Positions 25,801 to 32,348 of a DNA stretch of 33,058 bases are shown here, piece by piece. Each line of letters opens with the position of its first letter. Position 1 is the stretch's first letter. The notes beneath the pieces were generated by a model. It was not told the DNA's origin and made no database searches. It worked only from the letters and a program-made list of their open reading frames with translations. A program made the position numbers and the translations under genes. This DNA comes from Rhizobiaceae bacterium (lineage in GTDB: Bacteria > Pseudomonadota > Alphaproteobacteria > Rhizobiales > Rhizobiaceae), in assembly GCA_021648425.1 (NCBI GenBank), contig JAKISV010000003.1, positions 1 through 33,058 on the forward strand. Direction: 5' to 3'.

Positions 25801-25835
25801 TGACATCTCGATTGGATGATTGTCAGGGTTAACCC
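25801..25835 (+). promoter_or_regulatory. Hairpin-forming spacer between precursor and MNIO genes
   Basis: TGACA (25801-25805) can pair with TGTCA (25821-25825), and immediately after it GGGTTAACCC (25826-25835) is a perfect palindrome. No T-tract follows, so these could stabilise the upstream mRNA or dampen read-through, keeping the precursor in excess over its enzyme. Weak evidence. Confidence 0.3.
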
Positions 25836-25866
25836 AAACACGGATATCTAGGAGCCTTGCAACTAC

Positions 25867-26799
25867 ATGCAGACCATTTTGTCCGCCAGTTTCCCTGATC
25901 AATCTTTCGAAAATTCCCCGCTCCCGGCTCGCGCCGGGGTCGGGTTAAAACCTGAACATATCGCCCGGATTCTGCAGGAAAATGCGCCAATTGGATTTTT
26001 TGAAGTCCATGCGGAAAATTATATGGGCGCCGGCGGAATGCCGCACGCCCAACTCACAGCAATCCGCGAAAATTATCCCTTAAGTGTCCACGGTGTTGGC
26101 ATGTCGATTGGTGGTGAACAGCCCCTTGATCGCGATCATCTGGCCAGATTCAAGGCTGTTGTTGATCGCTATCAACCAGGCATGGTCTCAGAGCATTTGG
26201 CCTGGTCCACCCATGATGATGTTTTTTATAATGACCTGCTGCCCGCCCCATACACCGATGAAACCCTGCAACGCGTTTGTGAACATGTGGACGAGATGCA
26301 GGAATATCTTGGTCGCCAGATTCTGATTGAAAACCCATCCACCTATGTCGCTTTCGCCCAGTCCACCTGGTTGGAATTTGATTTTATGGCAGCCATTGCT
26401 GAGCGCACCGGCTGCGGTTTGTTGTTTGATGTCAATAATGTATTTGTTTCCGCCACCAATCACGGTTATTCCCCCCAGGAATATATTCGCGCCTACCCGC
26501 TCAACAAAGTTCGCGAATTACACCTGGCCGGTCATGCCCATGATAAAGATGATCACCAGCGGCCATTACTGATTGATGCCCATGACCGCGAGATATGCGA
26601 TGATGTCTGGGAACTTTATAAACTCACTTTGTCCCTTACCGGCCCCCTGCCCAGCCTGATTGAATGGGATGCAGATATTCCCGATTGGCCGGTTCTGGCC
26701 GCCGAGGCTGCACGCGCTGACAAATATCTGGGACGCAATTTGCATACAGCGCCTAAAGAAAAAGACACTGCATTTGAGACAAGTGCCAATGTCCACTGA
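25867..26799 (+). CDS. bufB: Multinuclear non-heme iron oxidase (MNIO, DUF692), bufferin maturase
   Basis: A 310-residue TIM-barrel protein of the DUF692/MNIO family, which uses two or three iron ions and O2 to modify cysteines in ribosomal peptides. Metal-site motifs are visible in order: GVGLKPEH (24-31), FFEVHAENYMG (His48, Glu50), SVHGVGMSIGG (His75), SEHLAWS (His110), LIENPSTY (Glu155), LFDVNNVFVSATNHG (Asp188, Asn190/191), ELHLAGHAH (His219, His223), DAHDREI (His239) and LIEWDADIPDW (Glu266). All expected acidic and His positions look intact, so an active enzyme is expected in the cytoplasm, acting before export. It starts at ATG 25867 with AGGAG further upstream and overlaps bufC by 11 bases. 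Confidence 0.92.
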   Translation: MQTILSASFPDQSFENSPLPARAGVGLKPEHIARILQENAPIGFFEVHAENYMGAGGMPHAQLTAIRENYPLSVHGVGMSIGGEQPLDRDHLARFKAVVDRYQPGMVSEHLAWSTHDDVFYNDLLPAPYTDETLQRVCEHVDEMQEYLGRQILIENPSTYVAFAQSTWLEFDFMAAIAERTGCGLLFDVNNVFVSATNHGYSPQEYIRAYPLNKVRELHLAGHAHDKDDHQRPLLIDAHDREICDDVWELYKLTLSLTGPLPSLIEWDADIPDWPVLAAEAARADKYLGRNLHTAPKEKDTAFETSANVH

Positions 26800-27601
26800 A
26801 GGCCTGCACAAAAACACGACGGATGAACCTGCCAGCTTTTCTGTAAATCACAAATTTGCACCGGCATTGCTTGATCCGGATCTGGAAATTCCAGCCGGGA
26901 TGGTTGGCCCAAACGGCAACCCCGCACCCAAACGTTTTTCCGTCTACCGCAACAATGTTGTAGTCAGCCTGATGGAGGCAATGGCAGAGACTTTTCCCTC
27001 AATCAAAACCATCATCGGTGAAGAAAATTTTGCCACACTCACCCGCGCGTTTATTGCCTCCCATCCACCCTCATCTCCAATGATGCAGGCTTATGGCGAA
27101 GAATTTCCGCAGTTTCTCGAGGCTTTTGCCCCGCTTGCAAATTACCCGTTCCTGAGCGATGTGGCGCAAGTGGAAATATCATGGATCGACGCCTACCATG
27201 CAGCCGACGCCCAACCACTTGATGGCGCGTTGCTGGGCGAAATCAAACCCGACAATCTGATGAATACCCGTTTTGATGTTCACCCGGCAACCAGGTTGAT
27301 AAAATCTGCCTACCAGCTGCATCACCTTTTTTCTTCGCGTGAAAACAGTTCAGCAGAACTTAATTTTGAAAAAAACGAAAATATCTCGGCAGTATTAATC
27401 ACCCGACCAAATCTGGTAGTGGAAACATGCCAGTTAGACCATGCCACTACGCCATTTATTGAAAACCTGGCCAGCAGTCACACACTGGGTGAAAGCATTG
27501 AGACTGCTATGCAGGCCGATCAGAATTTCGATGCGTCCGCTGCCATCACCTTGATGTTGACCAGCGGCGCGATGACAGCAATATCAAACACAACGAGTTA
27601 A
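26789..27601 (+). CDS. bufC: DUF2063 partner protein of the MNIO
   Basis: A 270-residue soluble protein with an N-terminal DUF2063 domain, the usual companion of DUF692 enzymes. In characterised systems it binds the precursor leader and presents it to the MNIO. Family blocks are KRFSVYRNNVVVSLMEAMAE, FPSIKTIIGEENFATLTRAFI, PPSSPMMQAYGEEFPQFLE and YPFLSDVAQVEISWIDAYHA. The C-terminal half (from about residue 150) is beta-rich and more variable. The frame is open back to 26660 but the family N-terminus and overlap with the bufB stop (26797-26799) favour ATG 26789. There is only a weak Shine-Dalgarno, consistent with coupled translation. Confidence 0.9.
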   Translation: MSTEGLHKNTTDEPASFSVNHKFAPALLDPDLEIPAGMVGPNGNPAPKRFSVYRNNVVVSLMEAMAETFPSIKTIIGEENFATLTRAFIASHPPSSPMMQAYGEEFPQFLEAFAPLANYPFLSDVAQVEISWIDAYHAADAQPLDGALLGEIKPDNLMNTRFDVHPATRLIKSAYQLHHLFSSRENSSAELNFEKNENISAVLITRPNLVVETCQLDHATTPFIENLASSHTLGESIETAMQADQNFDASAAITLMLTSGAMTAISNTTS

Positions 27602-27616
27602 CCTTGGGGACCACCT

Positions 27617-28174
27617 ATGATTTCATTTTTCCAGAACCTGTACTGCTCAATATTCGGCACCATCTCGCGCCTAGCCCAAGGTTGGCTTCTGGGTCTAAGC
27701 GCCAGATTGGTATTCCTGTCAGTATTTTTTCTCTACTACATGAGCTCGTTTTTCACCAAAGTCGGCGAAGGCATCGGCGGGTTTTTCCAGATTCAGGATG
27801 GTGCTTATTTCCAGATTGTACCAAGCGCAGTAGAGGCAGCGGGTTACGACACCTCTGGCGTGTCATTTTTATCCGACCTGGTCGTATTTGCCGGGACCTA
27901 TACGGAGTTCTTCCTGCCGATACTGATTGTTATCGGCCTGCTGACCAGAGCCGCAGCGCTCGGCATGATCGGCTTCATGGCCGTTCAGACAATTGTCGAT
28001 ATCAACTATCTTGGAGCCGATGAAAAAACCATTGGCGCAATGTTTGACCGTTTCCCCGATGCCCTGATTTCCGACCAACGCCTGCTCTGGGTGTTTGTCA
28101 TGCTGGTGTTGGTAATCAAAGGTGCCGGCTATCTGTCCATAGATCACCTGTTTAACCGCAAAAAATCAGCCTGA
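27617..28174 (+). CDS. DoxX-family membrane protein of the bufferin operon
   Basis: A 185-residue inner-membrane protein with four helices (about residues 27-45, 83-107, 112-128, 152-172), of the DoxX type. Family features include GLSARLVFLSVFFLYYMSSFFTKVG near the first helix and FAGTYTEFFLPILIVIGLLTRAAALGM. It is the fourth gene, 15 bases after bufC with GGGG upstream of ATG 27617. A DoxX gene is a known accessory of bufferin loci (bufD position; gigD in the Caulobacter gig operon, from memory). A role in electron transfer or in peptide export/metal handling is possible but unproven. It is followed by an inverted repeat at 28182-28206. Confidence 0.85.
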   Translation: MISFFQNLYCSIFGTISRLAQGWLLGLSARLVFLSVFFLYYMSSFFTKVGEGIGGFFQIQDGAYFQIVPSAVEAAGYDTSGVSFLSDLVVFAGTYTEFFLPILIVIGLLTRAAALGMIGFMAVQTIVDINYLGADEKTIGAMFDRFPDALISDQRLLWVFVMLVLVIKGAGYLSIDHLFNRKKSA

Positions 28175-28181
28175 TATCAAA

Positions 28182-28206
28182 ACGGGCGGCCAATTTGACC
28201 GCCCGT
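28182..28206 (-). terminator. Stem-loop between bufferin operon and hsp20, terminator for hsp20
   Basis: ACGGGCGG (28182-28189) and CCGCCCGT (28199-28206) form a perfect 8-bp G/C-rich stem with a 9-base loop. On the minus strand it is followed by TTTT, so it fits an intrinsic terminator for hsp20. On the plus strand there is no T-run; it may still end the bufferin transcript weakly. Confidence 0.7.
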
Positions 28207-28232
28207 ACATTTACAACGAAACACAAACTGCG

Positions 28233-28703
28233 TTATTTTTTCGCTTTGGCCGCAACTTTGCCCTCAACCAGCTTAGCACCGGCGGTAATGGCAATTTTGC
28301 GTGGTTTCATTGCATCGGGAATTTCGCGAACCAGATCAATGTGCAACAGCCCGTTTTCGAGCGAAGCATCACGAACTTCCACATGGTCAGCAAGCTGGAA
28401 ACGGCGCTCAAAAGCCCGTCCCGCTATGCCGCGAAACAACACTTCGTTGGCATCGCTATCTTCGCCATTGTCCAATTCGCCTTTGATTGTAAGCGTATTT
28501 TCCTTGGCTTCAATTGACAGATCATCTTCGCCAAACCCGGCAATTGCCATGGTAATGCGATAGGAATTTTCGCCGGTCAATTCGATATTATAAGGCGGAT
28601 AGGTTTGTGCAGGCTCAGGACTGGTCATGTTATCCAGCATGGAAAACATCCGGTCAAAGCCAACAGTGGAACGGTAAAGTGGTGAAAAATCGATAGTACG
28701 CAT
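28233..28703 (-). CDS. Small heat-shock protein (Hsp20/IbpA family)
   Basis: A 156-residue ATP-independent holdase chaperone. The N-terminus MRTIDFSPLYRSTVGFDRMF is that of the IbpA class. The alpha-crystallin domain (about residues 36-128) carries YNIELTGENSYRITMAIAGF and the signature A-S-L-E-N-G-L-L followed by HIDL. IAI at 137-139 is the C-terminal I-x-I anchor for oligomer formation. I set the start at 28703 rather than at the open frame's earlier ATG (28751): GGAGG at 28712-28716 lies eight bases before it, and the extra 16 codons fall in the leader, which folds as a ROSE-like element. It has its own heat-shock promoter and a terminator. Confidence 0.93.
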   Translation of the reverse strand: MRTIDFSPLYRSTVGFDRMFSMLDNMTSPEPAQTYPPYNIELTGENSYRITMAIAGFGEDDLSIEAKENTLTIKGELDNGEDSDANEVLFRGIAGRAFERRFQLADHVEVRDASLENGLLHIDLVREIPDAMKPRKIAITAGAKLVEGKVAAKAKK

Positions 28704-28806
28704 GATAAAGTCCTCCTTCGAAGCGACATTTGCGTTGGTTGTTGTTTCCATTCCCCCAAGAGTGGCGAAAATGGAAGTTCAAATTACAGGCCCGTATGGC
28801 ACCTGC
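28704..28806 (-). promoter_or_regulatory. ROSE-like RNA thermometer in hsp20 5' leader
   Basis: The last leader hairpin occupies 28710-28727. Anti-Shine-Dalgarno UCGCU (28726-28722, matching the ROSE consensus UYGCU) pairs with AGGA (28714-28711) with the G bulged, and adjacent UC/GG pairs close a GAA loop. The G/C pair 28727/28710 extends the stem. This buries the Shine-Dalgarno until warmed. Further upstream the leader of about 100 nt could form additional hairpins (CAGG and CCTG around 28805-28788). ROSE elements are known from rhizobial small heat-shock genes. The assignment is from pattern, not folding. Confidence 0.65.
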
Positions 28807-28813
28807 AATAAAC

Positions 28814-28842
28814 ATATGGGAAGGCAAAAACGAGAATTCAAG
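28814..28842 (-). promoter_or_regulatory. RpoH (sigma-32)-type promoter of hsp20
   Basis: On the minus strand CTTGAA (28842-28837) and TCCCATAT (28821-28814) are 15 bases apart. This matches the sigma-32 consensus CTTGAA / CCCCATNT in 6 of 6 and in all but the first position. It predicts a transcript start near 28807 and a leader of about 104 nt. Confidence 0.75.
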
Positions 28843-28954
28843 GAGTAACAACTTGGCTAACCGGGCCAATTCGATTGTCAATATCACTTGAGAAGCACCC
28901 CAATACACTCTAGGACAGTGGTTTACAAAAACCATATTGCTACAGTTCCGCCAC

Positions 28955-29902
28955 ATGATACTCGTCCAATCCCCCGATAATCCCATGCCCGCTGACCCGG
29001 TAGCCGGCTATGTCGATACACCTGATGGCGCCCGATTGCGTTTTGCCCGCTGGAAAGCAACCAAACGCCCGGTAAAAGGCACCGTAATTTTACTTCACGG
29101 TCGCGCTGAATATATTGAAAAAAGCTTCGAAATTACCGCTGATCTGCAAAAGCGCAGTTTTGATGTGCTTACATTTGACTGGCGTGGCCAGGGCGGTTCC
29201 ACACGCTTATTGAAAGACCCACGGCGCGGATATATTGACAGTTTTGACCAGTACATCATCGATTTGGAAACAATCATGGAAGAAATTGCTCTGCCTGATT
29301 GCCCCGGCCCTTATTATATTCTCGCCCATTCAACCGGTTCACTGGTAGCCCTGCTCGCCGCACCCGGATTTGGCAACCGCATCCGCCGCATGGTACTTTG
29401 CGCACCGCTGCTTAAATTGGGCAAACAATCACTTTCCCAAAATTCACTGAAATACCTGACCGGTTTTTTGACAACCATCGGCCTTGGCGAAACCTACGTT
29501 GCCGGAGGCCCCAATCCACAGCAAACCCGTCCCTTTATCGGCAATAAGCTGACCAGCGATCCCGATCGTTTCGACCGCACCAGAAATTTCGCCAAAAATC
29601 ACCCCGAACTAACCATCGGCGGCCCAACTGCCACCTGGTTATTTGCCGCAATTAAAGCCATGGAACGCCTCGAAGAACCCGAATATTTTGGCCAGATTAC
29701 CATCCCAACCCTGCTGATAAATGCCGGTGCTGATCAGGTGGTAAACCTGCGTGCCATTGAAGAACTGGGACAGGGACTGCGTTCGGGTTCAACCTTGACC
29801 ATTGACGGTGCCCGCCACGAATTACTGCAGGAACGCGACTTTTTCCGCGAGCAATTGCTGTGCGCATTCGAAACCTTCATCCCCGGCACAGAAATAGGCT
29901 GA
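28955..29902 (+). CDS. Alpha/beta-hydrolase, lysophospholipase/monoacylglycerol lipase-like
   Basis: A 315-residue hydrolase of the Hydrolase_4 (monoacylglycerol lipase, PldB) group. Seen are ILLHGRAEYIEK with the oxyanion-type HG, LTFDWRGQGGS, the nucleophile elbow LAHSTGS (Ser126; the common Gly is Ala), NAGADQVV (Asp260) and GARHELL (His288). The triad is therefore complete. No signal peptide is visible, so it is probably cytoplasmic, acting on lysophospholipids or monoacylglycerols. Starts at ATG 28955 or 28985 are both possible, and neither has a clear Shine-Dalgarno. It ends one base before the stop of the convergent hisN. Confidence 0.85.
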   Translation: MILVQSPDNPMPADPVAGYVDTPDGARLRFARWKATKRPVKGTVILLHGRAEYIEKSFEITADLQKRSFDVLTFDWRGQGGSTRLLKDPRRGYIDSFDQYIIDLETIMEEIALPDCPGPYYILAHSTGSLVALLAAPGFGNRIRRMVLCAPLLKLGKQSLSQNSLKYLTGFLTTIGLGETYVAGGPNPQQTRPFIGNKLTSDPDRFDRTRNFAKNHPELTIGGPTATWLFAAIKAMERLEEPEYFGQITIPTLLINAGADQVVNLRAIEELGQGLRSGSTLTIDGARHELLQERDFFREQLLCAFETFIPGTEIG

Positions 29903-29903
29903 A

Positions 29904-30686
29904 TCAGATATTCAACAGCTCTATCGCCTGCTTGTGCACCTGCTCGTTGCCACAGGCTAAAATCTGCCCGCCTTTTGCAGCACTGCCTCCCTGCCAGTTG
30001 GTCATTTTTCCACCGGCATTTTCAACAATCGCAATCAGCGCGGCAATATCATAAATATGCAATTGCGATTCAACTACCAGATCAACCTGCCCTGATGCCA
30101 CCATAGCATAGGCATAACAATCTGTACCATAACGTGTAAGTTTGCAGGTATCCTCAACGCGTTGATATGCACCAATTTCTTCAGCATAAAATAATTTGGG
30201 CGAAGTTGTCAGCATGATGCATTCGCTCAGTTTTTCAGTTTTACTACCGTTAATCAGTTGCCGCGTGCCATTGTGGACCAGCACTGAAGACGAACCATCG
30301 CTCAAATATCGTTCCCCGGTAAACGGCTGGTGCATGATACCAGCTATCGGTTTGCCGTTTCGATAGAGCCCAATCAATGTCCCCCATAAAGGCAATCCGC
30401 TGATATAAGAGCGCGTCCCGTCAATGGGGTCGATTATCCAGCAATATTCAGCCCCGGCATTTTCTTCGCCAAATTCTTCACCTAAAATCCCATGGTCGGG
30501 AAACCGTTTACCAATAAGCCCCCTGATCACCTGTTCCGCCGCTTTATCCGCCAGCGTTACCGGATCAAATCCGCTTTTACTGCCCTCTTCCTTATTGTCG
30601 ACAACCATCGGCTGGCGAAACAGTTTCAAGGTTTCCACCGCTGCCGCGTCACACAATTCATGCAGGAAAGGTTCCAGATCATTCAT
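29904..30686 (-). CDS. hisN: Histidinol-phosphatase, inositol monophosphatase family
   Basis: HisN (260 residues) dephosphorylates histidinol phosphate in histidine synthesis in bacteria lacking the classical HisB phosphatase domain. IMPase-family metal motifs are DPVTLADKAAE (41-51), LGEEFGEE (about 69-75, Glu70), WIIDPIDGT (Asp86, Asp89) and QLHIYDIAALIAIVENAGG (Asp213). The YD in place of WD and the GxMTNWQGG that follows fit HisN better than SuhB. It follows the N-formylglutamate amidohydrolase gene by 42 bases on the same strand. No strong Shine-Dalgarno. Inositol or other sugar phosphates remain alternative substrates. Confidence 0.88.
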   Translation of the reverse strand: MNDLEPFLHELCDAAAVETLKLFRQPMVVDNKEEGSKSGFDPVTLADKAAEQVIRGLIGKRFPDHGILGEEFGEENAGAEYCWIIDPIDGTRSYISGLPLWGTLIGLYRNGKPIAGIMHQPFTGERYLSDGSSSVLVHNGTRQLINGSKTEKLSECIMLTTSPKLFYAEEIGAYQRVEDTCKLTRYGTDCYAYAMVASGQVDLVVESQLHIYDIAALIAIVENAGGKMTNWQGGSAAKGGQILACGNEQVHKQAIELLNI

Positions 30687-30728
30687 GTTTTATATAGATA
30701 TCCATTGAAGAAAAAGATGGCGGGTTCA

Positions 30729-31661
30729 CTATTCTGCCGCAAGCGGAAATTGCGTTTGCCTCAGTAAATCGCAAACCGCCATCAGCCGGTGTACAAATTC
30801 TTCCATGTTCCCGCGCATTTCATCAAATCCGTCATTGGCACACATTGCGCTCTCATTCATATAAAGACTTCGATTGATTTCTATCTGCACCGCATGGAAC
30901 CCATCATCGGGTCGGCCATAATGCTCCGTAATATAGCCACCCGCATAGGGCTTATTGACCGCCACGTCATAACCCATATCCACTAAGATCTGCTTTGCCC
31001 AATACACCAGCCCCTCCCCCGCACTGCTGCCATAGCGATCTCCAATAACAAAATCCGGCCGCAGATTTCGCCGGTTGTGATCTTTTGCAGAAGGCATCGA
31101 ATGGCAATCTATAAGCACTGCATGACCAAAACCCGCATGGGTGGTATCTAATAAATTGCGCAGTGTCTGGTGATAGGGTTTGTATATTCTATCGATGCGG
31201 CCAATTACTTCATCCACATCAAGCTTACCGCGATAAATATCCTGGGTTTCCGATACAATACGCGCCACAGTCCCAAGCCCGCCCGCTACCCGCAGCGATC
31301 TTGTATTGGCAAAATCCGGTAGCCTTTGCAAAAACATTTTCGGATCAAGTTCATAGGCTTCACGGTTCACATCCAGATAGGCACGTGCATAGTTGGCACA
31401 TAAAATCGGCGCACCACAATCCACCACGCTGGTAAACAGTTGATCCACCATATAATCTTCCGATTGACGGATTGAATGTTCATCCAGCACTGAAGAATCG
31501 ATAAATGACTGCGGATAATAACGACCGCTGTGAGGCGAATTGAATACCAAAGGCACCGTTTGCAATTGCGGCTGCAACAGGCTGTAGGGCTCCATTTCAC
31601 CTTCACCAGCGCCATCGATCACTGGCAAACTATCAATCCTGCCCTGTCCCCAATAATTCAT
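30729..31661 (-). CDS. N-formylglutamate amidohydrolase family protein
   Basis: A 310-residue metal-dependent amidohydrolase of the N-formylglutamate deformylase family (HutG2-like), releasing formate and glutamate in the five-step histidine breakdown. Motifs: VFNSPHSGRYYP (39-50), DVNREAYELDP (97-107) and the metal-binding ALIDCHSMPS-like VLIDCHSMPS (182-191, Asp185, His187), then VQIEINRSLYMNE near the C-terminus. No other hut genes are in view; this cpdR/FGase/hisN arrangement is common in Hyphomicrobiales, so the real substrate may be another formyl- or peptidoglycan-related amide. Start is ATG at 31659-31661 with AGGAT upstream. Confidence 0.88.
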   Translation of the reverse strand: MNYWGQGRIDSLPVIDGAGEGEMEPYSLLQPQLQTVPLVFNSPHSGRYYPQSFIDSSVLDEHSIRQSEDYMVDQLFTSVVDCGAPILCANYARAYLDVNREAYELDPKMFLQRLPDFANTRSLRVAGGLGTVARIVSETQDIYRGKLDVDEVIGRIDRIYKPYHQTLRNLLDTTHAGFGHAVLIDCHSMPSAKDHNRRNLRPDFVIGDRYGSSAGEGLVYWAKQILVDMGYDVAVNKPYAGGYITEHYGRPDDGFHAVQIEINRSLYMNESAMCANDGFDEMRGNMEEFVHRLMAVCDLLRQTQFPLAAE

Positions 31662-31878
31662 CAGTTCAAATATCCTGTCCGTCTTCTACCGTGATTTTTA
31701 CCCGCAATTTTGTCAAAGGTCATTGAAAATCTTTTCATTTGTTTCAAAAGGCCATTATCCCGCCAATTTTCCAATAGTAATCTCTTTTCAACATAATTAG
31801 ATATACTGTTCACTCCTTATTTACCCGAATCATGGCGTATAGACAGTAATATTGCTGCAACCGGCTGGATGATAAAAC

Positions 31879-32241
31879 ATGAGAAAAATACTTCTCGCAG
31901 AAGACGACAATGATATGCGCCGCTTCCTGGAAAAAGCCCTGGATAAGGCGGGTTATATTGTCGTTTCCTTTGACAATGGCGCCTCAGCCTATGATCGCCT
32001 GCGTGAAGAACCATTTTCATTGCTGTTGACCGATATTGTCATGCCGGAAATGGACGGCATTGAACTGGCAAGACGCGCCACGGAAATTGACCCGGATTTG
32101 AAAGTCATGTTCATCACCGGATTTGCTGCAGTCGCCCTGCGCCCGGATTCAAAAGCCCCTAAAAATGCCAAGGTTCTATCAAAACCTTTCCATCTGCGCG
32201 ATCTGGTCAATGAAGTGGAAAAAATGCTGGAAGCGGCCTGA
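31879..32241 (+). CDS. cpdR: Single-domain response regulator CpdR
   Basis: A 120-residue stand-alone receiver domain. Acidic pocket residues are Glu8, Asp9 and Asp10 (LAEDDNDMRR), the phospho-acceptor is Asp52 (LLTDIVMPEMDG), Thr80 (FITGFAA) and Lys102 (VLSKPFH) complete the site. Sequence and length match CpdR, which when unphosphorylated binds ClpXP and directs breakdown of cell-cycle proteins such as PdeA and, indirectly, CtrA, under control of the CckA-ChpT phosphorelay. The ATG follows a GATAAAAC stretch; there is no good Shine-Dalgarno. A GANTC site (31826-31830) lies in the 217-base upstream gap, and a TATACT at 31802-31807 could be a -10. Confidence 0.93.
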   Translation: MRKILLAEDDNDMRRFLEKALDKAGYIVVSFDNGASAYDRLREEPFSLLLTDIVMPEMDGIELARRATEIDPDLKVMFITGFAAVALRPDSKAPKNAKVLSKPFHLRDLVNEVEKMLEAA

Positions 32242-32307
32242 ATTTCAGCCCGCCACCGGCCACTACCCAACTGTACCCTTTGCACTAACTTCCATATGTG
32301 TTCTATT

Positions 32308-32323
32308 GTGAATTGAAATTCAC
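32308..32323. promoter_or_regulatory. Perfect 16-base palindrome before the DUF4105 gene
   Basis: GTGAATT (32308-32314), GA, AATTCAC (32317-32323): two perfect 7-base arms 26 bases before the ATG at 32349. It looks like a dimeric regulator's operator. I know no specific match. Confidence 0.45.
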
Positions 32324-32348
32324 GAGCAACGCGACTGGGAGGACGCGA

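Noticed and set aside
26660..26788. N-terminal extension of the DUF2063 protein
   Set aside because: It lies inside bufB in another frame and does not resemble the family; ATG 26789 fits the DUF2063 N-terminus.
27604..28023. 139-codon plus-strand frame overlapping the DoxX gene
   Set aside because: It is a shifted-frame shadow of the DoxX gene: rich in Arg, Cys and Ser, with no hydrophobic pattern.
28704..28751. N-terminal extension of Hsp20 from ATG 28751
   Set aside because: The segment overlaps the ROSE-like leader, lacks a ribosome-binding site at 28751, and the downstream ATG 28703 has GGAGG and the family N-terminus.
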